8,108 bases of DNA from JANRKT01 sp033763355 (GTDB taxonomy: Bacteria > Bacteroidota > Bacteroidia > Chitinophagales > Chitinophagaceae), in the NCBI GenBank assembly GCA_033763355.1, contig JANRKT010000113.1, forward strand, positions 1 through 8,108, read 5' to 3'. Of this stretch, positions 1 to 7,200 are shown in pieces (position 1 is the first letter of the stretch; each line of letters begins with the position of its first letter). The position numbers were made by a program, and so were the translations under genes. The notes under the pieces are model-generated. The model ran no database searches. It saw nothing but the letters and a program-made list of their open reading frames with translations, and had not been told where the DNA came from.

Positions 1-309
1 CAGTTTGCCACCATCAACCAGATGTTCATACGCTTATTTGCATTTCTCATACCTTTTGGAATGCTGAATGAATTTCATAAACTGGGCGGATGGATGGTGT
101 GGTTAACAGTACCCTTCAGTGTGATTGTGGCCTGGATATTTATGGCCATGGAAAAAGTAGGCGAAAGCACAGAGAACCCTTTTGAAGGCGGTGCAAACGA
201 TGTGCCCATTACTGCATTGAGCAGGACGATTGAAATTGATTTAAGGGAAATGCTGGATGAAAAAGATTTACCGCCTGCAATCCACCCTCTGAATAAAATT
301 TTAATGTAG
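1..309 (+). CDS. Bestrophin-family (UPF0187-like) membrane channel protein, C-terminal part
   Basis: This is the 3' end of a gene that starts before the window: the frame is open from base 1 and ends at TAG 307-309, giving 102 residues. The visible part has two hydrophobic stretches, around FIRLFAFLIPFGML (nt 25-66) and WMVWLTVPFSVIVAWIFMAM (nt 91-150), which look like the last membrane segments. They are followed by the motif ENPFEGGANDVP (nt 172-207) and a soluble tail with RTIEIDLREML. An ENPF-type motif followed by an acidic 'NDxP' stretch just after the last helix is the hallmark of the bestrophin/UPF0187 anion-channel family, and bacterial members typically end in an IEIDLREML-like helix. 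Known members form pentameric ion channels in the inner membrane; the ion used here cannot be told. ATG at nt 22 is internal, not the true start. There is no obvious terminator after the stop. The next gene on this strand begins 160 nt later, with repeats between, so an operon is unlikely. Confidence 0.85.
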   Translation, partial: QFATINQMFIRLFAFLIPFGMLNEFHKLGGWMVWLTVPFSVIVAWIFMAMEKVGESTENPFEGGANDVPITALSRTIEIDLREMLDEKDLPPAIHPLNKILM

Positions 310-334
310 TGATGCCAAGGAAAAGAAAAGTTAG

Positions 335-359
335 CCACGAATGAACACGAAATACACGA
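335..359. repeat. Short CACGA tandem-like repeat
   Basis: The pentamer CACGA occurs three times at 9-10 nt spacing (336-340, 346-350, 355-359) in an A-rich background, with a leading GC that makes the first unit GCCACGA. It resembles the nearby GCCACGG...ACACGG arm at 381-398 and probably belongs to the same family of accessory repeats. No counterpart is visible on the right side of the GxxExxY gene. From memory, such GCCACGAA/ACACGAA strings are frequent near GxxExxY and similar small accessory genes in Bacteroidota; no search was run. Confidence 0.6.
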
Positions 360-380
360 ATATATCATTGCATAAAACCT

Positions 381-398
381 GCCACGGAAACACGGAAA
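381..398 (+). repeat. Left arm of 18-bp perfect inverted repeat around the GxxExxY gene
   Basis: The sequence GCCACGGAAACACGGAAA is the exact reverse complement of 975-992, an 18/18 match. The two arms enclose a 612-bp segment (381-992) whose only clear gene is the GxxExxY CDS. The arm is itself internally repetitive (CCACGGAAA then ACACGGAAA). No convincing target-site duplication is seen outside the arms: left flank ATAAAACCT, right flank AAAAAAACA. Confidence 0.85.
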
Positions 399-412
399 GA
401 TATTTTTAAATC

Positions 413-443
413 TTGCTGCTTAAACACAGAACAATAACTTTTG
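413..443 (+). promoter_or_regulatory. Weak candidate Bacteroidota promoter for the GxxExxY gene
   Basis: A TTG at 413-415 lies 20 nt before AACTTTTG (436-443), an imperfect version of the Bacteroidota -7 element TAnnTTTG. The spacing is close to that expected between the -33 and -7 elements of the group's primary sigma factor. The match is poor at the first base, so this is only a candidate. It would start transcription within or just after the 443-461 repeat copy, about 20 nt before the start codon. Confidence 0.2.
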
Positions 444-461
444 TGTTTCCGGGGCAAAAAA
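443..461 (+). repeat. Third, imperfect copy of the repeat arm before the GxxExxY start codon
   Basis: Bases 443-461 match 980-998 in direct orientation at 18 of 19 positions (G instead of T at 452). The copy is therefore also an inverted partner of the left arm: 381-393 and 443-455 are complementary at 12 of 13 positions. In RNA the pairing could extend to 397/439 through two G-U and two A-U pairs, enclosing a 41-nt loop. It ends 8 nt before the start codon of the GxxExxY gene. Confidence 0.7.
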
Positions 462-469
462 TTTAACCT

Positions 470-859
470 ATGTCAGAAATCAGAAACGAAAATTTTCCAT
501 TGAGGGAAGAAACGGATATCATTCTTGGTATCTGCATTGAGGTGCACAAACAACTGGGTTTTGGTTTTCTTGAAATTGTTTACAAAGATGCTATTGAATA
601 TGAACTTGGGCAGCGGAAACATTTTTACGAAAGAGAGAAAGAATATGAAGTTCATTATAAAGATGTTATTCTCCGTCATAAGTTTTATGCAGATTTTATT
701 ATTTTCGGAAACGTTATCCTGGAGGTTAAAGCCAAAGACGGAATAGCCGACGATGATATGGCAAGAACGATTAATTATCTTAAATGCCCTGGTTGCAAAG
801 TGGGTCTGATCGTCAATTTCGGGAGGGCCAGGCTGGATATTAAAAGAGTTGTTTTCTGA
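470..859 (+). CDS. GxxExxY family protein (PD-(D/E)XK nuclease-like fold)
   Basis: The gene encodes 129 residues, a usual length for this family. The defining motif is GFLEIVY at residues 32-38, preceded by the typical helix 'ICIEVHKQLG'. The core strand pair carries D75 (YADF) and E85-V-K87 (LEVKA), which match the D...ExK arrangement of the PD-(D/E)XK nuclease superfamily. The C-terminal half has the family hallmarks NYLK (102-105), a hydrophobic GLIVNFG strand (112-118) and a closing KRVVF. It is therefore probably a small soluble protein able to bind or cut nucleic acid. The family's biological role is not established, and catalytic activity here is inferred from the retained D/E/K residues. 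The chosen ATG is the only start that keeps the normal short N-terminus. It has no Shine-Dalgarno sequence, only A/T-rich DNA upstream, which is usual in Bacteroidota. The gene is monocistronic, convergent with sprA, and enclosed by inverted repeats at 381-398 and 975-992, which suggests an accessory insertion. Confidence 0.9.
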   Translation: MSEIRNENFPLREETDIILGICIEVHKQLGFGFLEIVYKDAIEYELGQRKHFYEREKEYEVHYKDVILRHKFYADFIIFGNVILEVKAKDGIADDDMARTINYLKCPGCKVGLIVNFGRARLDIKRVVF

Positions 860-974
860 AGATGTGTTCCCAAAAGTGCCTTTGCCACATGAGAGCAAGA
901 AAATTCCGGTTGCTCCCCATAAGTTTGGCAGGGATTGCGATGTATTTTAAACATGCTATGGAACGGTAAAATTT
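860..974. other. Non-coding tail between the GxxExxY gene and the right repeat arm
   Basis: No supported gene lies in these 115 nt; the best forward reading is a 37-codon ORF from 862 with no recognisable content. Small potential stems are visible: ATGTG/CACAT (862-866 / 886-890), GAGCAA/TTGCTC (893-898 / 910-915) and ATGT/ACAT around 939-953. None has a T-tract that would make it a convincing terminator. The segment lies inside the inverted-repeat-bounded unit, so it may travel with the gene. Whether it is a structured RNA, a conserved end of the element or neutral sequence cannot be told. Confidence 0.4.
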
Positions 975-992
975 TTTCCGTGTTTCCGTGGC
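975..992 (-). repeat. Right arm of 18-bp perfect inverted repeat around the GxxExxY gene
   Basis: TTTCCGTGTTTCCGTGGC is the exact reverse complement of 381-398. It is followed by an A7 tract (993-999). It also matches the internal copy before the gene in direct orientation (980-998 against 443-461, one mismatch). It therefore probably marks the right edge of the accessory unit. Confidence 0.85.
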
Positions 993-1005
993 AAAAAAAC
1001 AATAC

Positions 1006-1299
1006 ATGAAGAAGAAAGAAAAGCTTAGCACCGTAAGACAGTATTACCCCAATGCATTAACTACACTTGATAGAGTAAAGAGGATATCTGACATCATTGT
1101 AAGGGCACATGAAATGCCGGGTCAGTTTAAAAATGAGCGGGGGACGCCAACACCAGCATTAACTTTATTTATAGTCAAAACATCAAAGCCCCCCTCTCCT
1201 TTTGGAGAGGGGTTGGGGGTGAGGTTTTATTGCGCCAGTGAAATATTTACCTGCACACCCGCCCTTGTATTTACCAGCGGCGCTGAACTGGAGATGTAA
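1006..1299 (+). other. Uncharacterised ORF-like stretch, possible gene remnant
   Basis: An open frame runs from ATG 1006 (or in-frame ATG 988, inside the repeat arm) to TAA 1297-1299. I do not recognise the product. The first ~55 residues look helical and charged (for example TTLDRVKRISDIIVRAHEM at nt 1060-1116) and use ordinary-looking codons. The second part is translated from a GC-rich palindromic repeat (1187-1224) and then antisense to the last ~70 nt of sprA, so it is almost certainly not a genuine protein end. No ribosome-binding site is visible. The stretch may be a fragment of an older gene cut off by the palindrome, or chance. Otherwise nothing else is visible between the right repeat arm and the hairpin. 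Confidence 0.2.
1187..1224 (-). terminator. GC-rich palindrome just past the sprA stop; dispersed-repeat type, possible terminator
   Basis: A perfect 9-bp stem, CCCCTCTCC (1191-1199) with GGAGAGGGG (1204-1212), encloses a TTTT loop. On the sprA strand the hairpin starts 14 nt after the TAA stop and has an AAAA loop, followed by GGCTTTGATGTTTTGAC, which has only short T runs. It could halt sprA transcription, but it is not a textbook intrinsic terminator. The adjoining TTGGGGGTGAGG on the + strand is part of a motif that, from memory, recurs widely in bacterial genomes and yields spurious peptides such as PPSPFGEGLGVRF. The palindrome is therefore likely one copy of a dispersed intergenic repeat that abuts the sprA stop codon. 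Confidence 0.55.
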
Positions 1300-4200
1300 G
1301 GGTTAACGCGGCGCTGGTCGAAATACAGTTTCAATCTCACCCGGTTGCTCATTACATAATCTATAGAAGGCTGAATGTTGATTACTTTCTGGCCACCCGT
1401 GGCAAAGGCATTCGCCTGGTCGAGACGGCTGTTGGAATACACATCATCCCTGATGCTGAAATCAAGCTGGAAACTGATGTCGTTCTCTAATTTATTCGTA
1501 GGCTCTTTCTTTCCTATCTTAATCTTAAATGGCAATGTAAAACCCCTCTTCCTCCACCTTGCACTGAATACATATTCTGTTCCGCGTACTTCTGAGAGCT
1601 GGTAATCTATCAGGCTTAAGCTGAGCTGCCTGCTCTTCTTGTATTCAAAACGACCGGAGAACTGCCCGGTTGTGGCAAAGTCAATTGATATCAGAGGAGA
1701 AAACTGTTCACTGATGCTGATGTTGGGTATAAGGAAATACGGAACAAAGTTGCCGGATATGGTGTCAATAAATGAAGGATAACCGAGGAACAAAGAATCC
1801 TGGTACAGCAAAGCAGAATTAAAACTGTTCATACTGAGTGTACTGTTATAACCATGACTGATAGTAAAATTGGTGAAAATTTTATCCAGCGGTTTTATCC
1901 TCGTTAAACCATTATACGTAATACGCCAGTTGGGCTTTGGCTTGAGGGATGAATAAGGGTTGGCCTTTACAAAATTTCCATTGCCACCAGTAAGCAAACT
2001 AACGCTGTTGGGATCTTTGTTGGTATAAGCAGCAAGAAAAGCAGGTATCAGTACTTCCTGTGCATAACGTCCGTATCCTACATAATACCCGTCCGGCCCT
2101 ATTGCCCCGCCATTGTAAGGGTTTTTATCTCCCAGCCTCTTTGAAAGGATGAGCCTGTTATTTTCAAATGTTTTAAAAGTTTCACTGATCTGGTTGGGAT
2201 CAAATTTTTTAAACAGGGTCTGGAATGAAATATAACTGATGCTGAAACCGCCTGCTGAATAGGGGTTCAGTTCGCTGAAACCACTGCTGCCGGTTGTATC
2301 CTTGAACAATGAATTGTAATTTTTATTGAGGGTTTTATCCATGTTAATGTCAATGGTTAAATCCCTTACCGGTTCCAGTTGCGCAGTAAGGCTGATGCGC
2401 TGGTCATAAGTCTGGCGGAATAAATTATTGAGCAAAGGGTCTTTTGTAATCAATCCTTTTGCTGCCGCACGTTTCAGCCAGTTGCTGTCTGGCTGTTTAC
2501 CGAATATAAAATCAAAACCCGGTGCATTGCTTTTCCAGTTCTGCCCAAAGAACTGCGTGCTGTCAACATATCCGGGTAAAAATGTTGAAGCGCCCTCGCT
2601 GTAATTTAAACCTGCACGTTTAACTGATGTAAGCAGTTTTGCGAATGCTTTGGCAACACCGGTTAATTGCGGTTCTTTTCTTTCCCGCTTTACTTTTCCT
2701 TTTTTGTTTTTCGCTGTATCTGTTGCAGCAACCGGCGGTGGTGGTGGCGGCACAGCAGCAGCCTGCTGGTCAAGTGTGCGCAGCAGTTTTGATTTTAAAT
2801 AGAGTTGTGTAAAGTTCAGTTCTACATTGGCTACTTTCTGGTTGCTGTTCTGTATGGTATTGCCAAGACTTACTACCAAACGTGAAGCGCCAATCCATCC
2901 ATAAGTGGTTTTATAACCCAGGCTTGCTGTTGTCCAGTCAAGGAAGGGGAATTTGGATGTGGGAAGATTATATGTAAAATCAGTGTTCTGGTTATACAAT
3001 GTGTTTCTTCCCCCTTTAAATAAATTCTGCCTTAATGAATCTTTTTTTGTTTTGTTATCAATCCTGCCAAATGGCTCATCAATACGTGAATTATTGGTGG
3101 CCTTAAAATCAATATTAAAAGAACGGGTAAGGTCCCAGCGCATATTATAGATACGGTCAAACACAAAATACTTGTCATAGGTTTCAGGTATTTTGTATTG
3201 GCCGCCGCCAACATTTCTTGGTCTTATTGCACCAAACTGCCTTCTCAAATCCCAGCGTATCCCAATCAGGTTGGGATTGGGGTTAAGGTTGAAATCCCTG
3301 ATAAAGTCAAGCCATTTGGTTTTCGATTTAATGCCCTGCTTCAATGGTTCCCAGTATTTGGGCTGGCTGTTATACGTGTAACCGATACCGCCCTGGTATT
3401 TTTTTACTTCGTTGTTCTCAATAAGCGGGTTGTGCTGTTTTGTAACAGTATAGTTGTAACTGAAATCAAAATTGGAAATGCTCCACAACCTTACTTTCTT
3501 ATTAGGATCTGCAGATTTGCGGACATTGGTAAAGTTGATGGTTTTTATGGTGGTAACATCTATCGCATCATTCCTGATAGAATCTCTTTTATCTGGGAAA
3601 ATCTTATACTTATCTTTTAACTTAATATCAAGATCATAAGGGTCATACTCAGGCGAACTGATGGTTTGTGAAAAGCTGGCATAAAAAGGTATTTCAAGCC
3701 CCGCCTTTTTAGGAAGCAGTTTACCCAGCTGAAGATTGGCAGCAGCATCAAACTGTATGAAATCATCACGGAACCTGTCATTAACCCTTTGCTCCAATGT
3801 ACCAAAACCAATAGTATGCATACCCCCGGATAATGAAAACGTACCCAAATCAGAAAGCTGAATATTCACCTGTCCTACTGCCGCATAACCTCCCTGCTCA
3901 TTTAAACCTGATAAACGAAGTTCATTGATCCATACCTCTGTGCACAATGCCCTTCCTGTACCGGTTGTTTCTTTCAGGTTTTCAACGCCAACTAAAATCC
4001 CCCTTACTTCGCCAAGATTGGGATTGCCCACTAACGAATATGTTTTCCCGTTAATTACCTGCCTGTAAATACTTCCCGGCGGTGCGGAAGCAAGGTTCCT
4101 CAATTGTTTCATACGCACCAATACACCCACATCAATATCAAGGTTGTTTGCCTCAGGCCATATTACATTTTCATCGCTTGTGCCGAAAGGTGTAACTTTT

Positions 4201-7200
4201 AAGGGATACTTAATTTCATAAAAGTTACTGATGAAATCATTTCCTATTCTTACCACAGCATAAAGTTCATCATCATTTAAATTATTCGGGCCGCCTGAAC
4301 TTTCTGCATGTATAAACATGGAAACATTTTTATACTGGCGCAGGTCGTAATTAACTGTTTTAAACACGCCCCTTGCCTGCCCATCTTCAAGGTTACATAT
4401 CACCATGCTCAATGCCTGTTCATTCTGCAGTATGTTGATGCCGCCATTGCTCAATGCCTGCACCCTTTCAATACCGGGTGGTATGCGGTATGGAATGGGT
4501 ATGCGTTTATCATTCTCTTCAATGTTTGCTGCTGAAACATTAAAGGGGGTTACACCATTCAGGTCAACAGGTTTGTACATTCCTGCTGTATCAAATTCGT
4601 AAGTAAACCTCCTCCAGTTGTTGCGTACCAGTTCCAGTTTGGCAAAGCGGAGTGTAGTTGAATCTTCAAAATCTGTAAGGAACATGCGGATGAAGCGGAT
4701 GGATTTAAAGTCGGGTATCTTGCCCACTTTGGTATCGTACTTGCTAACAGGCACACGGAACTGGTACCAGGTCTGGCTTTCTTTTGTGCCATCAGCCAGT
4801 GTAACGCTTACCAGTTTCCTGTCCACAATAAAGTTCTGCCCAACCTGCATTGCAGGATCGGCAGATGGTTTGATCTGTACACGATACTGAAAATATTCTT
4901 CCGCTTCATTCAAAGTATTGTCCCGGTTCAGGTCTTCATTATCCGGGTACAATGTAAATGCAGATGAAAATTCAGAACCTGCTGTTGCAACAGGTGAGTT
5001 ACCATGCGGGTTATTGAAATGCTTGTACCTCCCAAGTATCCCTGTTCCTGCCTCATTGTAAGAAGCATCGCGGTAATAACGGAAATTATCGTTTGACGGA
5101 TCAGCCAATGCATCCTGGTAAACTTTTGAACCTGCACCAAAATTATTTCTCAGGTTGCTGAGATAGGCAGCCCTTACCGTTGCTTCTGCTGAATCCTGTA
5201 AACCATCGAAGCCTACATCCTGGTAAGGCCTGTCGGCGGGATCGTTACTGAAAGCCTGTGTAACCTGTATGGGGTTAAGCGGCGCTTTACCCCATGTTGA
5301 TGTAATGTTAGGAGCAGGTATGGTAGGCGTTTCAATTCCATTTTCATAAAACCTTCTTGAATCTTTCAGCACATCTTCAGAAATATTTCCGAGGTTAAAA
5401 TACAATGTGCCCCCCTGCGGGTTGGTATTTTTAATAAAAGGGTCGAGTATCCAGAATTCGATAAACTCAATATTCGCTGTTTCAAAATCGGTCTGGTCAA
5501 TGCCCCTCATAATGCCACCCCATCTTTTACGCGGATTGGTGAGCTTTCCGTTGGCGTCAAGATTTGCAACACCATCTTCATAATTATAAGGGCCTTTGTC
5601 TTTAGGATAATAGGAAAGATCAAAAGTTACCAGCTGGTTTTGTCCGAAATCGGGTGTTCGTTGCGGAAATATTTCCTGTTGCGATACTGAACGTACACGG
5701 GGATCTGATAATTCAGTAAGGTTGCTTTGCAAAGGGTTATTGGGGTTTTTTCTTTCCTGCAGTATAGGTTCAATATTATACCATGCTAATTTTGACCTGT
5801 TCTTTCCGTAATCAAGGCTGTTGAACAAATCCGCTTCCGGGAACAAAACATTGCCATTAACGTCTGTTGCGCCTTTGGGTGTTGATGCCAGCGTCCAGCT
5901 TATAAGCGGAAACCGTAAATCAATGCTTGCCTTGGTTCCTTCAAAATCATCAATATAAATCAAACCGCCGCTGCCTTTGCCAATTTGCGGTGCATGTCCC
6001 GGTTTCATTTGTGCAAATTCGCCAAATGCATTTATTGATGACATGCCATTGGGGGTATAGAATGGTAATTTATCCAGCCATTTGTTCAGTCTTGGAAATT
6101 CATTCTGGTAATTGAAGTCAAGACCCATCATGGTATTGCGGATGGGGTCGGTACCATATTCCATTTTGGTAAAGAAGGGCCTTTCGCTCAGCCTTACAAT
6201 TGTTCCGCCGAAAGATAATTTTTTATTTACGAGATAATCCCATCGCAAACCAAGGTATGTGCGCTGCTGCACGCCGAAAGTAGCATTGTTTTCATAGTTT
6301 ACATTAATGGGTATGCCAGATTTTTTAATGGCTTCATTAATGATGCGTACACTGCCCGAAACATAATCAATGGTGTAATCCACATTTTCCTGCAGTACCT
6401 GCCCGCCTGCTGTAACTGTAACTGAACCCTGCGGGATATTGAATGCATTCAGTGGTATGTCTCCGTTTGAACCACTTGACCTTGCCGTGCCCCGCATAAT
6501 AAAGCGGTTGAGGTTGGCATAAGTTTGCGCAATGGCCTTTATGGTATCGTATAATGGATAGTATAAATATTTCTGTCTTAATGAGGGGTCTGTTGTAAAA
6601 GCGTAATCAAGGTCATGTCCGAATGGTTCAAGTATGGGAAATACAATGCGGCTCTGATTGGAGAAAACGGTATAGCCTTCCACATAGTCAAACACCCCAT
6701 CGGGCTGGGGGTCGTTCTGGTTATTTAACCTGTCGAGATTTAATAAAGTAATAAGCGGGATACCTGCCTGGTCGCCTTCGGTAACATATCTTTTTTCGCC
6801 ACCGCCGGGTTCCTGGTATAAAATATTAAATTGAAAATCCTGCCGCTCCAATGATCCGAAACCGAGAGAATAAACATTCTTCATCATCAAATCCCAGATG
6901 GGCAAAGCAGTACGTTGCGATGTGGCTTTAAGCAATTTCAGGAACAATACTTTCTGCACGCCTGAAGTGGAATCCACAGGCACATCCTGCGAAAACTCAC
7001 CAACCTGGTAAACCCTTCCGTTGTAGGTATATTGAAAGGCAACGCCCAATACTTCATCAGGCTGAAGCGTGACATTGAGTGAAAGGAAACCCAATTGCCG
7101 GTTAAATATATACTGTGTTGAGTCCAGTTTCCTGGCAAATGTTTTTTCAAAATCCTGGATAGGCTGCAGGCCCAGACCGATAAGTTTGTTTACAATGGCT

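Noticed and set aside
335..398. CRISPR-like array
   Set aside because: The repeated units are only about 5-9 bp with no spacers of regular CRISPR length and no cas gene nearby.
473..898. 141-codon open frame on the - strand across the GxxExxY gene
   Set aside because: It is antisense to a gene with diagnostic motifs, and its translation has no recognisable content.
381..992. Classical insertion sequence
   Set aside because: The 18-bp inverted ends look IS-like, but there is no DDE or HUH transposase, the gene has the GxxExxY motif instead, and no target-site duplication is seen.
3198..3620. 140-codon open frame on the + strand opposite sprA
   Set aside because: It lies wholly antisense to the uninterrupted, clearly recognisable SprA reading frame, and its translation shows no family motif or ribosome-binding site. 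The other shorter frames opposite sprA are rejected for the same reason.
4406..4460. 13-bp direct repeat TGCTCAATGCCTG at 4406-4418 and 4448-4460
   Set aside because: Both copies are in frame within sprA and encode the same short peptide (QALS). Shared amino acids and codon choice explain it better than a repeat element.
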